Below, one piece after another: positions 8,141 to 17,474 of a stretch of DNA of 64,000 bases; within the stretch, counting starts at the first letter, position 1, and each line of letters opens with the position of its first letter. The notes under the pieces are model-generated. The model searched no databases. It was not told the origin of the DNA and worked only from the letters and a program-made list of their open reading frames with translations. This DNA comes from Undibacterium paludis (GTDB lineage: Bacteria > Pseudomonadota > Gammaproteobacteria > Burkholderiales > Burkholderiaceae_D). A program made the translations under genes and the position numbers. Location of the stretch: assembly GCF_022568815.1 (NCBI RefSeq), contig NZ_JAKZHX010000017.1:78178-142177 (forward strand), written 5' to 3'.

Positions 8141-8493
8141 CTGTCCTTCCAATATTTGGGCGGGTCTTTTTTCAGCCAGGCCAGATTGCAAAGCGTTGCC
8201 AGCAGCCACGGTGCCAACAACCAGCCCTTGACGGACGGAGCGCCAAAAAAAGCAAAGGATACACCCAGGCATATCCAGGCAAGGCCCATCAGAATCGCCA
8301 ATACACGAGCTACCCTGATCGCGGGTAATAGTGACCAACCCAGCAAAATAAGCGTCAGTGAGCACGCAAAGAAAATGCCTCCGCCACCACCACCTCCAAA
8401 AAAGCCGGACAACATGACGAATGCCATTGCAGCCGCTCCAGTAAGGATAGACACCAGAAGACGAAGAAAGACGTGAGCGATTGCATCAACCAT
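8122..8493 (-). CDS. Small hypothetical membrane protein with poly-glycine run
   Basis: A 123-residue hydrophobic protein with about four helices (residues 8-25, 33-51, 56-75 and 81-100) and a run of eight or nine glycines after helix 1. The start is the ATG of MVDAIAHVFLRLL at 8493; upstream in-frame ATGs lie in a repeat element. Its last residues (SQQCAS) and stop come from the family C repeat at 8060-8140, so the original C-terminus may have been replaced. No family recognised. Confidence 0.5.
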   Translation of the reverse strand: MVDAIAHVFLRLLVSILTGAAAMAFVMLSGFFGGGGGGGIFFACSLTLILLGWSLLPAIRVARVLAILMGLAWICLGVSFAFFGAPSVKGWLLAPWLLATLCNLAWLKKDPPKYWKDSQQCAS

Positions 8494-8500
8494 AAAAGTT

Positions 8501-8586
8501 GTAGTGTGCGTTGTAACGCACCAGTTGTGATGGTAAAACGAAAAAAGTAGCAATACTAAATCGGTGCGTTAAAACGCACCCTGCTG
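8501..8586. repeat. Palindromic element family C, copy 3
   Basis: Reads GTAGTGTGCGTTGTAACGCACC, then GTTGTGATGGTAAAACG, then GGTGCGTTAAAACGCACC and CTGC; very close to copy 1. It lies between the TPR gene and the poly-glycine membrane protein gene, so three copies flank or touch every feature in 7.9-8.6 kb. Confidence 0.8.
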
Positions 8587-8591
8587 TCTAC

Positions 8592-9128
8592 CTAGCCGCC
8601 TGCTGCGCATGAAGTATCTTCAAGCATCGCATTCAAATCGTCCCTCAATTGCTCCACTTTTTCTGGCGAAGGTGCATGCGCTATGGCCAATTGTGCTGCT
8701 GCTTTTGCCTCTGTAAATCTACGCAGTGTGTATAGAATGTGAGCATTGGCAACGCCGTTCAGCCAATGGGTAGGAGCGGCGCGTAATGAAGGCTGTAGTG
8801 CGTCCAATGCTTCATTTTCGAGCCCCATTTTCAGCAAGTGCATTGCCAGAAAATATCTGCCTACGATGATGGCAATACCGCCTTCTTGTTCACCAGCACG
8901 CAATTGAAGGAATAGTGCTTTTTCATAGTGGAGCCGCGCTTTGTCGTTTCGGCCTGCCTGAGCATAAATGCCTGCCAACTGACCATGATAATCAGACGTG
9001 GCCCAATGATTTTGGTCAGCAACAGCGATGGCTTCTTCTGTTTTTTGTGTTGCAAGTCCCAGCTCGGCTTTTTCCCAATGAGCCAGGCCTTCCTGGGCTA
9101 GCTGGCTGGCTTTTTTCTGATCAGGCAT
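8592..9128 (-). CDS. TPR-repeat protein
   Basis: A 178-residue helical protein with tetratricopeptide-like units (GLAHWEKAELGLATQ; HGQLAGIYAQAGRNDKARLHYEKALFL; NAHILYTLRRFTEAKAAAQLAIA), so probably a protein-binding scaffold. No signal peptide. The ATG at 9128 overlaps the end of tsaC by 8 nt, so it is the last gene of the pur-tsaC run and likely translationally coupled. Its partner is unknown. The gene stops 6 nt from a family C palindrome. Confidence 0.78.
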   Translation of the reverse strand: MPDQKKASQLAQEGLAHWEKAELGLATQKTEEAIAVADQNHWATSDYHGQLAGIYAQAGRNDKARLHYEKALFLQLRAGEQEGGIAIIVGRYFLAMHLLKMGLENEALDALQPSLRAAPTHWLNGVANAHILYTLRRFTEAKAAAQLAIAHAPSPEKVEQLRDDLNAMLEDTSCAAGG

Positions 9129-10161
9129 TGTCAAGTAAGGCTTGTAATATATCCCGCGAATCAAACGCCGCGCGGCGCAGGCGGTCGTTCACGCCTTGCC
9201 AGTCTTTGTCTTGTGGCAGGGCTTCTACCAGGATCAGATCAGCGTTGGCATGGTCGAGTTCACGCAGGCCTGCATAGAGGTCGTGGGCGTAGCCTACCGG
9301 GTCGGCGGGCAGGTGGCGCCAAGCTTCTGCATGGATGGCAGGATGGGCCTGGTAGCTCATGAGGGCGAGCTTTTTGTTTTTGGCGTGCAGGCGGTTGACG
9401 GTGTCGTCGAGCTCGGCGGCTTCAACCAAAATCACTGGTGTATGCGGTGCATAGTGAGCATCCAGCGTGCCGGAAGCGCGTGGGGCGGCGGCGTCTGGTG
9501 CTGCGGGTGTTGTGCCCAGCACGGCGGCCATTTGGGCGACCGTGATATGGCCGGGGCGCAGCAGCACGGGGCCGTTGGTGGCGAGGCGGCTGAGGTCAAC
9601 AATCGTCGATTCTATGCCGACATCGCTCTGGCCGCCGTCGAGTATGTGGGCAATGAGGCCGCCGGGTTGTATCTCTTGCTCGAATTCTTCTTCCACATGC
9701 GCTGCCATGGTGGGGCTGACGTGGCCGAATTTGTTGGCTGATGGTGCAGCGACACCACCTTTGCCGCCTTTGAAGGCGCGCAAGAGTTCTTGTGCGACGG
9801 GGTGCGATGGGCAGCGTATGCCCACGGTGTCTTGCCCGCCTGAGACTGCATCTGGGATATGGTCAGCACGCTTCAAGATCAGGGTCAGTGGGCCAGGCCA
9901 GAAGGCATCTATGAGCTGCTGCGCCTCTGCCGGGATGTCCTTGGCCCAATAGCTTATGTCAGCACCAGGGGCGACGTGGACGATGACGGGATGATTCGAT
10001 GGTCTGCCCTTGGCGGCGTAGATGTTGGCGACTGCCTTAGGGTTCTCGGCATCAGCACCGAGACCATAGACGGTCTCAGTCGGGAAGGCGACCAGCAGCC
10101 CGCGTTCCAGTGCTTCTGCCGCTTCGGCAATGGCGCAGGGGGTACAGGCGACTGGCTTCAT
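9121..10161 (-). CDS. tsaC: L-threonylcarbamoyladenylate synthase (Sua5/TsaC type)
   Basis: Makes threonylcarbamoyl-AMP from threonine, bicarbonate and ATP, the first step of t6A37 tRNA modification. The 346-residue length is that of the two-domain Sua5 form. The YrdC domain shows AFPTETVYGLGADA, KGRPSNHP and SANKFGHVSPT; the C-terminal Sua5 domain begins after RASGTLDAHYAPHTP. The ATG at 10161 overlaps the purK stop (ATGA), which fixes the start. The TPR gene overlaps its end by 8 nt. Confidence 0.95.
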   Translation of the reverse strand: MKPVACTPCAIAEAAEALERGLLVAFPTETVYGLGADAENPKAVANIYAAKGRPSNHPVIVHVAPGADISYWAKDIPAEAQQLIDAFWPGPLTLILKRADHIPDAVSGGQDTVGIRCPSHPVAQELLRAFKGGKGGVAAPSANKFGHVSPTMAAHVEEEFEQEIQPGGLIAHILDGGQSDVGIESTIVDLSRLATNGPVLLRPGHITVAQMAAVLGTTPAAPDAAAPRASGTLDAHYAPHTPVILVEAAELDDTVNRLHAKNKKLALMSYQAHPAIHAEAWRHLPADPVGYAHDLYAGLRELDHANADLILVEALPQDKDWQGVNDRLRRAAFDSRDILQALLDNA

Positions 10162-11369
10162 GCCCACTCCGGTGCAGCAATGCCGAGGATGGAGCAGGCT
10201 TTGCCGAGATTGCTCTGGGCTTCTGCCATGGTCGGCGCAGTGAAAGTAACGTGGCCCATCTTGCGGGCGCGGCGGGCTTCTGCCTTGCCGTACAGGTGCA
10301 GGTGGGCGCCCGGCAGGGCCAGTACCTTGTCCCATGCGGGTTCGCGCATGGTGTCGGTGTCGCCTTCATACCAGATGTCGCCGAGGATATTGAGCATGGC
10401 GGCTGGTGAATGCTGGCGCACGTCGCCCAGCGGCAATTGCGCCAGCGCACGCACCTGCTGCTCAAACTGGCTGGTGATGCAGGCGTCTATCGTGTAATGG
10501 CCGCTATTGTGCGGGCGCGGCGCCATTTCATTGACGACCAGGCTACCGTCTTTCAACACAAAAAATTCTATGCACAGCACGCCTACATAGCCCATCTCGG
10601 CAATGATGTGCAGTGCAGCCGCCTGCGCCTTGCTGGCGACATCTGCCGACACATGGGTGCTGGGGGCGATGGTGGTAAACAGGATGCCGTCACGGTGGAC
10701 GTTTTCTGCAATCGGGTAAACGACTGCTTCACCATCAACACCACGGGCAACGAGGACGGACACTTCGTAGGCCAGTGACAGCATTTTTTCGAGCACGCAG
10801 GTCTGGCCGTTCATTCCTGCAAAGGCAGCGGCAAGTTCTGCGCGGTCACGCACACGGACCTGGCCTTTGCCGTCATAACCCATGCGCACGGTTTTCAAAA
10901 TGCCGGGCAAGAGATCGTCGCTGACCTTGGCCACATCATCCTGACTGGTGATACCCCAATGCGGTGCCGGGTACACATGCGTGGTCGCGCCACAGCGGGT
11001 GAAGAAATGTTTTTCTGCAAGGCGGTCTTGCGCAATGGAGACGCAGGCAGCAGCCGGAGCGACAAAACTGGTTTGCGCCAGCAGCTTTAAACTTTCTGCC
11101 GGGACGTTTTCAAACTCGGTGGTGATGGCTTTGCTGGCCTTTGCCAGTGCCATCAGGCCGGGGTGGTTTTCATAGCCGGCCTGGATATGCTGGCCCACAA
11201 CTTGCGCAGTGGGGCAGCCGGCTTCTGGCTCCAGCACGGCAACCTGGTAACCCATGGCTTGCGCGGCTTGTGCAAACATGCGGCCCAGTTGGCCACCACC
11301 CATGATGCCGAGGCAACTGGCGGGGGTGTTGGGTAGCAATGGCTGGCGTGGCTGTGGATGATTGTTCAT
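10158..11369 (-). CDS. purK: 5-(carboxyamino)imidazole ribonucleotide synthase PurK
   Basis: ATP-grasp enzyme converting AIR, ATP and bicarbonate to N5-CAIR in purine synthesis; its partner PurE is the next gene upstream. 403 residues from the ATG at 11369. GIMGGGQLGRMFAQAAQAMGY is the N-terminal nucleotide-binding motif; VRMGYDGKGQ, LEKMLSLAYEVSV and VVNEMAPRPHNSGHYTIDAC are diagnostic. An in-frame start at 11420 would add 17 non-conserved residues. About 220 bp with a repeat separates it from purE, so it may have its own promoter. Confidence 0.95.
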   Translation of the reverse strand: MNNHPQPRQPLLPNTPASCLGIMGGGQLGRMFAQAAQAMGYQVAVLEPEAGCPTAQVVGQHIQAGYENHPGLMALAKASKAITTEFENVPAESLKLLAQTSFVAPAAACVSIAQDRLAEKHFFTRCGATTHVYPAPHWGITSQDDVAKVSDDLLPGILKTVRMGYDGKGQVRVRDRAELAAAFAGMNGQTCVLEKMLSLAYEVSVLVARGVDGEAVVYPIAENVHRDGILFTTIAPSTHVSADVASKAQAAALHIIAEMGYVGVLCIEFFVLKDGSLVVNEMAPRPHNSGHYTIDACITSQFEQQVRALAQLPLGDVRQHSPAAMLNILGDIWYEGDTDTMREPAWDKVLALPGAHLHLYGKAEARRARKMGHVTFTAPTMAEAQSNLGKACSILGIAAPEWA

Positions 11370-11446
11370 GGTAGTGAATGTGTTCAAACTTGGCTTGTTT
11401 TTGCCGGGTGGGTGAGGCAAAGGTGGTACGGGTGTTGATGTGGCTT

Positions 11447-11557
11447 ATCTTGTAGGTTGAAGCTGAGCGTAGATTGGGCCGGACCTCAATAAGCGTATAC
11501 CTTATTTAAACGTCGAGTGTTGGGCTGATAAGGCGTAGCCCAACCTACGAGATTAAC
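11447..11557. repeat. Inverted repeat of the TGTAGGTTGGGCT type
   Basis: CTTGTAGGTTGAAGCTGAGCGTAGATT faces GGCGTAGCCCAACCTACGAG in inverted orientation across about 60 bp. It resembles a dispersed repeat common in proteobacterial intergenic DNA. It fills the gap between purE and purK; I see no gene in that gap. Confidence 0.6.
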
Positions 11558-11590
11558 CCAACCTGCGAAGCCTGCCTCAAATAACGAAAA

Positions 11591-12091
11591 CTAAACCGGC
11601 AACACCATATCGCGTGCAACTTGCGTTTGCTTTTCGCGGAACTCGATCAATCTGGCTGCCAATGCATTATCGGTCGTCGCCAACATCGCAATCGCGGCCA
11701 GCGCTGCATTGGCTGCGCCTGCCTCGCCTATTGCAAAGGTCGATACCGGTATGCCCTTGGGCATTTGCACGATGGACAGCAATGAATCTTCGCCACGCAG
11801 ATATTTGGATGGCACAGGCACACCCAGTACCGGCACGATAGTCTTGGCGGCGATCATGCCTGGCAAATGGGCGGCACCACCGGCACCGGCGATGATGGCG
11901 CGCAGGCCACGCTCGCGGGCGGTTTCTGCATAGCTAAACATTTCATCGGGCATGCGGTGGGCAGAGACAACCTTGGCTTCAAAGCCTATGCCAAATTCCT
12001 TGAGGATGGCGACGGCGTTTTGCATGACATCCCAGTCTGAGGATGAGCCCATGACGACGCCGACGACAACTTTATTATTCGTAGTCATCAT
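11591..12091 (-). CDS. purE: N5-carboxyaminoimidazole ribonucleotide mutase PurE
   Basis: Class I PurE, converting N5-CAIR to CAIR; 166 residues, normal size. Signatures are VGVVMGSSSDWDVM, VSAHRMPDEM and AGAGGAAHLPGMIAAKT. The first ATG shares its A with the purC stop (TGATG), so the two are translationally coupled; a second ATG follows at once. Confidence 0.96.
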   Translation of the reverse strand: MMTTNNKVVVGVVMGSSSDWDVMQNAVAILKEFGIGFEAKVVSAHRMPDEMFSYAETARERGLRAIIAGAGGAAHLPGMIAAKTIVPVLGVPVPSKYLRGEDSLLSIVQMPKGIPVSTFAIGEAGAANAALAAIAMLATTDNALAARLIEFREKQTQVARDMVLPV

Positions 12092-12987
12092 CAGTCCTTC
12101 AGGCTTTCACCAGTCAGGCGTTCCAGCGCTTCGCGGTATTTGGCGGCAGTTTTTTGCACGACTTCATCCGGCAGGGCTGGTGCTGGTGCCGTCTTTTTCC
12201 AGCTGGTGATGGTTTCTAGGTAATCACGCACAAACTGTTTGTCAAAAGACGGTGGCGAGATGCCGGTAGCATAAGAATCCGCAGGCCAGAAGCGGGAAGA
12301 ATCGGCAGTCAACACTTCATCCATCAAATGCAGTACGCCATTGTCATCGAGGCCAAATTCAAACTTGGTGTCGGCGATGATGATGCCGCGGGTGGCGGCG
12401 TATTCTGCGGCTTCGGTGTAGAGCTGTATGCTGATGTCGCGGATTTTGGCGGCCAGTTCTGCGCCTATGCGTTGTTCGGTTTCTGCATAGCTGATGTTTT
12501 CGTCATGCTCACCCATTTCTGCCTTGGCAGCAGGGGTGAAGATAGGCGCTGGCAACTTGGCTGCCTGTGGCAAGCCTGCTGGCAATTGTATGCCGCAGAT
12601 TGCGCCTGTCTCTTGATAATCTTTCCAGCCAGAGCCGATGATGTAGCCACGTACCACGGCTTCAACCATGATGGGTTTCAGGCGTTTGGCGACAACTGCA
12701 CGGCCTTTGACTTGTGCCACTTCATCTGCTGCCACCACGGATTCTGGCGCGATGCCGGTCAGGTGGTTAGGCACGATGTGGCCGAGTTTTTCAAACCAGA
12801 AGTTTGCCATCTGGTTCAGCACGCGGCCTTTGTCAGGTATCGGTTCATTCATGATGACATCGAAGGCGGACAGGCGGTCGCTGGTGACGATGAGCAATTT
12901 GTCGTCGCCGACAGCGTAATTGTCACGTACCTTGCCACGGCCCAGCAAAGGCAGGGAATGCAGAGTGGAATTGATTTGCGTAGTCAT
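12091..12987 (-). CDS. purC: Phosphoribosylaminoimidazole-succinocarboxamide synthase PurC
   Basis: Couples CAIR to aspartate with ATP to give SAICAR. 298 residues, the longer SAICAR synthase form. GRGKVRDNYAVGDDKLLIVTSDRLSAFDVIM is the N-terminal ATP-binding signature, and FEFGLDDNGVLHLMDEVLTADSSRFW is the other conserved block. It starts the purC-purE-purK run, 182 bp downstream of fba with a palindromic element between them, so the purine genes may have a separate promoter. Confidence 0.96.
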   Translation of the reverse strand: MTTQINSTLHSLPLLGRGKVRDNYAVGDDKLLIVTSDRLSAFDVIMNEPIPDKGRVLNQMANFWFEKLGHIVPNHLTGIAPESVVAADEVAQVKGRAVVAKRLKPIMVEAVVRGYIIGSGWKDYQETGAICGIQLPAGLPQAAKLPAPIFTPAAKAEMGEHDENISYAETEQRIGAELAAKIRDISIQLYTEAAEYAATRGIIIADTKFEFGLDDNGVLHLMDEVLTADSSRFWPADSYATGISPPSFDKQFVRDYLETITSWKKTAPAPALPDEVVQKTAAKYREALERLTGESLKD

Positions 12988-13012
12988 GAGGGATTTCTTT
13001 ATTTCGTCAGAT

Positions 13013-13123
13013 AGGGTTTACACAAAATTGTTGATGAGTTGCTTGTTTGCCCCTTCCCCTTGAAGGGGAGGGAATATCACGGTGACTCACCGGACACGCA
13101 CAAAACAATTTTGTCTAAACCCT
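13013..13123. repeat. Palindromic intergenic element, family G
   Basis: A 111-bp element with 20-bp terminal arms matching at 19 positions (AGGGTTTACACAAAATTGTT against the complement of AACAATTTTGTCTAAACCCT) and an inner CCCTTCCCCTTGAAGGGGAGGG hairpin. It lies between fba and purC. Its length equals family A copy 1, but the sequence is unrelated. Confidence 0.8.
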
Positions 13124-13129
13124 GCAATC

Positions 13130-13159
13130 CGTCATTCTGGCAAACGCCAGAATGACGGC
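13130..13159. terminator. Hairpin CCGTCATTCTGGC / GCCAGAATGACGG, possible terminator or REP
   Basis: A strong 13-bp inverted repeat with a 4-nt loop, 10 nt downstream of the fba stop. The arms resemble the dispersed GTCATTC-type hairpins also seen at 20439-20476. There is no T-tract, so it may stabilise the 3' end rather than terminate. Confidence 0.5.
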
Positions 13160-13169
13160 ACAAACTACA

Positions 13170-14234
13170 TTAATTTACGATCTGCGCCAAAGCGCCTTTC
13201 TTGTATTGCTCTGCCACTTTTTCCAAAGGCATAGGCTTGATTTTGCCTGCCTGTCCTTCGCAGCCGAAGGACAGATAACGTGCCTTGCAGACCAGCTTCG
13301 CTGCTTCGCGTGCTGGTTTCAAATAATCGCGTGGATCAAACTTGGATGGGTTCTCAAACATGTAGCGACGGATCGCGCCTGTCATCGCCAGACGGATGTC
13401 GGTGTCGATGTTGATCTTGCGCACGCCGTTCTGGATGCCGATGACGATTTCTTCCACAGGCACGCCATAGGTTTCTTTCATGTCGCCACCGAACTGACGG
13501 ATTTCATCCAGCAGTTCTTGCGGTACAGAAGACGAACCGTGCATCACCAGGTGTGTGTTAGGTATACGTTGATGAATCTCTTTGATGCGGTCGATTGCCA
13601 GGATGTCACCGGTAGGCTTGCGTGAGAACTTGTAGGCACCGTGGGAAGTACCAATCGCAATCGCCAATGCGTCGCACTGTGTCTGCTTGACGAAGTCGGC
13701 AGCCTGCTGCACGTCAGTCAGCAATTGTTCGCGCGTCATTTTACCGTCGGCACCGTGGCCGTCTTCCTTGTCGCCCATCATGGTTTCGAGGGAACCGAGT
13801 ACGCCCAGTTCCGCTTCTACCGTGACGCCGATGGAGTGGGCAAACTTGACCACTTCACGTGACACTTCGACATTGTATTCATAGCTGGCGACGCTCTTGC
13901 CATCCTCCATCAAAGAACCATCCATCATCACCGAAGTGAAGCCGGATTTGATGGCTGCCATACAGACTGCAGGCGACTGGCCATGGTCCTGATGCATGAC
14001 GACAGGAATATGCGGGTAAGCTTCTACCGCCGCTTCGATCAGGTGACGCAGGAAGGCTTCGCCAGCATATTTGCGGGCACCGGCAGACGCCTGCATGATG
14101 ACAGGTGCGCCCACTTCATCGGCGGCCTGCATGATGGCGGTGACTTGCTCCAGGTTGTTGACGTTGAAAGCTGGCAGACCGTAGCCGTTTTCGGCGGCGT
14201 GGTCCAGCAATTGACGCATGGATACGAGTGGCAT
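13170..14234 (-). CDS. fba: Class II fructose-bisphosphate aldolase
   Basis: Zinc-dependent aldolase interconverting fructose-1,6-bisphosphate with dihydroxyacetone phosphate and glyceraldehyde-3-phosphate. 354 residues. Metal and substrate motifs are VVMHQDHGQSPA, AIGTSHGAYKF and LVMHGSSSVP. GGAG precedes the ATG. It lies 47 nt downstream of pyk in the order pgk-pyk-fba typical of betaproteobacteria (Calvin-type CbbA relatives share this form). Confidence 0.96.
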   Translation of the reverse strand: MPLVSMRQLLDHAAENGYGLPAFNVNNLEQVTAIMQAADEVGAPVIMQASAGARKYAGEAFLRHLIEAAVEAYPHIPVVMHQDHGQSPAVCMAAIKSGFTSVMMDGSLMEDGKSVASYEYNVEVSREVVKFAHSIGVTVEAELGVLGSLETMMGDKEDGHGADGKMTREQLLTDVQQAADFVKQTQCDALAIAIGTSHGAYKFSRKPTGDILAIDRIKEIHQRIPNTHLVMHGSSSVPQELLDEIRQFGGDMKETYGVPVEEIVIGIQNGVRKINIDTDIRLAMTGAIRRYMFENPSKFDPRDYLKPAREAAKLVCKARYLSFGCEGQAGKIKPMPLEKVAEQYKKGALAQIVN

Positions 14235-14281
14235 AATTAACTCCAGATTGCTTTATAAAAAAATCTTTGTCCTTGCCATGT

Positions 14282-15715
14282 TCAGTTTTCACCTACTCTG
14301 ACAATCTTCATGGCATTGGTGCCGCCCACCTGGCCCATGGGTTCACCCCAGGTGACGACGATCATGTCACCTTTGTCAACGACATCATGTTCCAGCAAGA
14401 CGGTTTCAGCAGCCTTCAACACCACTTCGCGGTCGGCGGAGTAAGGCAGGTTGAAGGTCTGGACATTGCGGTACAGCGCCGCCTTGCGCTGGGTAGCCAC
14501 ACTCGGTGTCAGTGCAAACAGGGGCACATCAACACTGTGGCGGCTCATCCACAAGGCAGTGGAACCCGATTCTGTCAGGGCCACGATGGCTTTCACACCC
14601 AGATGGTGGGCTGTGAACAGCGCGCCATAGGCGATGGACTGGTCGATACGGGTAAAGGTCATATTCAAGAAGTCGGCATCGAGCTTGTTTTCCTGGAATT
14701 TTTCAGCTTCCAGGCAGATCAGCGACATCGCTTCCACGGTTTCTATCGGGTATTTGCCGGATGCCGTTTCTGCCGAAGTCATGACGGCATCCGTGCCGTC
14801 AAGTACCGCATTGGCCACGTCGGACACTTCAGCACGGGTAGGCACGGCATTGACGATCATGGATTCCATCATCTGGGTGGCTGTAATGGCGACCTTGTTG
14901 GAAGCACGCGCCATCTTGATCATGCGTTTTTGCAGGGCAGGTACGGCAGCATTGCCAACTTCCACAGCCAGATCGCCACGGGCAACCATGATACCGTCGG
15001 ATGCATCCAGTATCTCTTGCAGCAGCGGTATCGCCTCTGCACGTTCTATCTTGGCGATCATCATGGGCTTGTGGTTATAAGGCTCACCCGCGATATTCGA
15101 GAGTTGCCTTGCCATTTCCATGTCAGTTGCATTTTTGGGGAAAGACACGGCCACATAATCGGCCTGAAAAGACATCGCGGTCTTGATATCTTCCATGTCC
15201 TTGCCGGTCAGCGCCGGTGCTGTCAGGCCACCGCCCTGGCGATTGATGCCCTTGTTGTTCGAGAGTTCGCCACCTATTTTTGTGACAGTATGGATTTCAT
15301 TGCCGACGACTTTTTCAACGACGAGCACGATGAGGCCGTCATTCAACAACAGCAGATCGCCAGTTTTAACATCACGTGGCAAGGCTTTGTAATCAAGTCC
15401 GACACGTTCCTGGTTGCCCAGCGTGCAGTCTGCATCGAGAATGAACTTGTCACCGTTGTCGAGATTGATGCGGGAATTTTCAAATTTGCCGATGCGGATT
15501 TTAGGGCCCTGCAAATCAGCCATGATGGCGATTTCGCGGCCACACTCTGCTGCTGCCTGGCGCACCATGGTGGCCCGGTCTATATGATCCTGCGCCTTGC
15601 CATGCGAAAAGTTCAACCTCACCACATTCACCCCGGCATGGATCATACGCTTGAGCGTAGCCAGGTCATTGGAAGCGGGGCCTATGGTAGCAACAATCTT
15701 GGTGGCACGTGACAT
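14282..15715 (-). CDS. pyk: Pyruvate kinase
   Basis: Transfers phosphate from phosphoenolpyruvate to ADP, the last step of glycolysis. 477 residues; signatures are TKIVATIGPAS at the N-terminus, DLQGPKIRIG, the active-site region MIAKIERAEA, and TATQMMESM. CAGGAG lies upstream of the ATG at 15715. A long open frame on the opposite strand is a codon-bias shadow. Pgk is the next gene upstream, 269 bp away across a palindromic element. Confidence 0.97.
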   Translation of the reverse strand: MSRATKIVATIGPASNDLATLKRMIHAGVNVVRLNFSHGKAQDHIDRATMVRQAAAECGREIAIMADLQGPKIRIGKFENSRINLDNGDKFILDADCTLGNQERVGLDYKALPRDVKTGDLLLLNDGLIVLVVEKVVGNEIHTVTKIGGELSNNKGINRQGGGLTAPALTGKDMEDIKTAMSFQADYVAVSFPKNATDMEMARQLSNIAGEPYNHKPMMIAKIERAEAIPLLQEILDASDGIMVARGDLAVEVGNAAVPALQKRMIKMARASNKVAITATQMMESMIVNAVPTRAEVSDVANAVLDGTDAVMTSAETASGKYPIETVEAMSLICLEAEKFQENKLDADFLNMTFTRIDQSIAYGALFTAHHLGVKAIVALTESGSTALWMSRHSVDVPLFALTPSVATQRKAALYRNVQTFNLPYSADREVVLKAAETVLLEHDVVDKGDMIVVTWGEPMGQVGGTNAMKIVRVGEN

Positions 15716-15744
15716 CTGGTCTCCTGAAAATAGATATTATTTGC

Positions 15745-15871
15745 GAGCGTTGCCTAAGCTACTGCGCGACACAATTTTGAGCCTGCGATGCTCGTCGTAC
15801 TCAAGTACGACTGCGCTTCCGCAGTTCAAATTCGTCAAACTAGTGTCGCTCGCTACACTTATGCAACGCTC
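15745..15871. repeat. Palindromic intergenic element, family B (127 bp, nested hairpins)
   Basis: Terminal arms GAGCGTTGCCTAAG and the complement of CTTATGCAACGCTC match at 13 of 14 positions. Inside, GCGCGACAC pairs with GTGTCGCTCGC, and the centre is GTCGTACTCAAGTACGAC, a perfect small hairpin. It sits between pgk and pyk. The central GTACT-loop-AGTAC hairpin is shared in style with family A, but the ends differ. Confidence 0.75.
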
Positions 15872-15984
15872 ACATGTTTGGTTTTATTATTCGTCAAAGT
15901 ATCAACGCAAAACTCAAGCAAAAATAATCGTTGCCACTCAAACTTACTTTGTAATTCTTAGCTCTGCAAATGAAAAGCCTTGAT

Positions 15985-17178
15985 TTACTTCACTGCGCGT
16001 TGCAACAGAATTTCTACTGCTGGCAGGGTTTTGCCTTCCAAAAATTCGAGGAAAGCGCCGCCGCCTGTGGAGATATAACCTACCTTGTCGGCGATGTTGT
16101 ACTTGGCAATTGCGGCCAAAGTATCGCCACCGCCAGCAATCGAGAAGCCTGCTGAATCAGCAATCGCCTGCGCCAGCACCTTGGTGCCGTTGCCGAACTG
16201 GTCGAACTCAAATACGCCGACAGGGCCATTCCAGACGATGGTGCCAGACTGCTTGATCTGCTCTGCCAGCAAGGCTGCTGTCGCCGGGCCAATGTCCAAA
16301 ATCATGTCATCGTCCTGCACATCAACCACGGCCTTGACAGTAGCCACTGCGGTTGGTGCGAATTCCTTGGCGCAGACTACATCAGTAGGGATAGGTACAG
16401 ACGCACCACGCTTGGCCATCATGTCGATAATGGCTTTGGCTTCTTCCACCAGGTCAGCTTCTGCCAGGGACTTGCCTATCTTGAGGCCAGATGCCAGCAT
16501 GAAAGTATTGGCAATGCCGCCGCCAACGATGAGGTTATCGACCTTGTCTGCCAGTGATTTCAAAATAGTCAGTTTGCTTGATACCTTGGAACCGGCAACA
16601 ATCGCCACCAGCGGGCGCGCAGGCTGGCCCAGCGCCTTGCCGAGTGCATCCAGCTCAGCCGACAACAGCGGGCCAGCGCATGCCACAGAAGCAAACTTGG
16701 CGATGCCGTGGGTCGTTGCTTCTGCACGGTGGGCAGTACCAAAGGCGTCATTCACATACACGTCGCACAGCGCTGCCATTTTTTGCGCCAGCGCATCATC
16801 GTTTTTCTTTTCGCCCTTGTTGACGCGGCAGTTTTCCAGCAAGACCACCTGGCCAGCCGCCACTTCTACGCCATCGACCCAGTTCTGTTTCAGTTCTACC
16901 GCAACACCCAACAGTTCGGACAAACGCTTGGCAACTGGTGCCAGGCTGTCTTCTGCCTTGAATTCACCTTCAGTCGGGCGGCCCAGATGTGAAGTGACCA
17001 TCACCGCAGCACCTGCCTGCAAAGCCTGCTGTATCGCTGGCACCGAGGCGCGGATACGGGTATCTTCGGTGATATTGCCGTCATCGTCCTGGGGAACGTT
17101 CAAGTCGGCGCGGATGAAAACACGTTTGCCCTGGAGCTGGTTTGCTGCGATCAGGTCACTGAGTCGGTTGAATTGCAT
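15985..17178 (-). CDS. pgk: Phosphoglycerate kinase
   Basis: Interconverts 1,3-bisphosphoglycerate plus ADP with 3-phosphoglycerate plus ATP. 397 residues; signatures are KRVFIRADLNVPQDD, TSHLGRP, NDAFGTAHRAEATTHG, GGGIANTFMLASG and SIAGGGDTLAAI. It is the first gene of the glycolytic/purine run; upstream is a 442-bp intergenic stretch facing a plus-strand gene, so its promoter lies there. Start ATG at 17178; ribosome site weak. Confidence 0.97.
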   Translation of the reverse strand: MQFNRLSDLIAANQLQGKRVFIRADLNVPQDDDGNITEDTRIRASVPAIQQALQAGAAVMVTSHLGRPTEGEFKAEDSLAPVAKRLSELLGVAVELKQNWVDGVEVAAGQVVLLENCRVNKGEKKNDDALAQKMAALCDVYVNDAFGTAHRAEATTHGIAKFASVACAGPLLSAELDALGKALGQPARPLVAIVAGSKVSSKLTILKSLADKVDNLIVGGGIANTFMLASGLKIGKSLAEADLVEEAKAIIDMMAKRGASVPIPTDVVCAKEFAPTAVATVKAVVDVQDDDMILDIGPATAALLAEQIKQSGTIVWNGPVGVFEFDQFGNGTKVLAQAIADSAGFSIAGGGDTLAAIAKYNIADKVGYISTGGGAFLEFLEGKTLPAVEILLQRAVK

Positions 17179-17474
17179 CGTGATATGGAATTGGCAAGGT
17201 TGAAGGGTGGCGCGTTTGCCTGCGAGAGTCGGGCAACGACTTTCCGCCAGGAAATTTACTACGTATTTACTGCATAAGTTCTCAGCCCGCTATTTTACCA
17301 AAGCCAGCTTGCAGACCATACGGTTTTAGGGGGCTTTTGCGGTTAAAATGTGCAGAATAATATCAATATAACATTTGTGGTGTTAATTTAATATTTTCCC
17401 ATGCATGCTTTCCGAATCAACAGGCTTGATTGACAGGGCAGGTATTTGCAATTTCAATATCAGCGCGCATGTTT

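Noticed and set aside
14267..15712. 481-codon plus-strand open frame antisense to pyk
   Set aside because: It mirrors pyruvate kinase almost exactly, is rich in His, Cys and Gln typical of antisense translations, and has no family motif. A codon-bias shadow.
16085..17203. 372-codon plus-strand open frame antisense to pgk
   Set aside because: Ser/Ala/Thr-rich low-complexity shadow without a ribosome site; pgk is certain.
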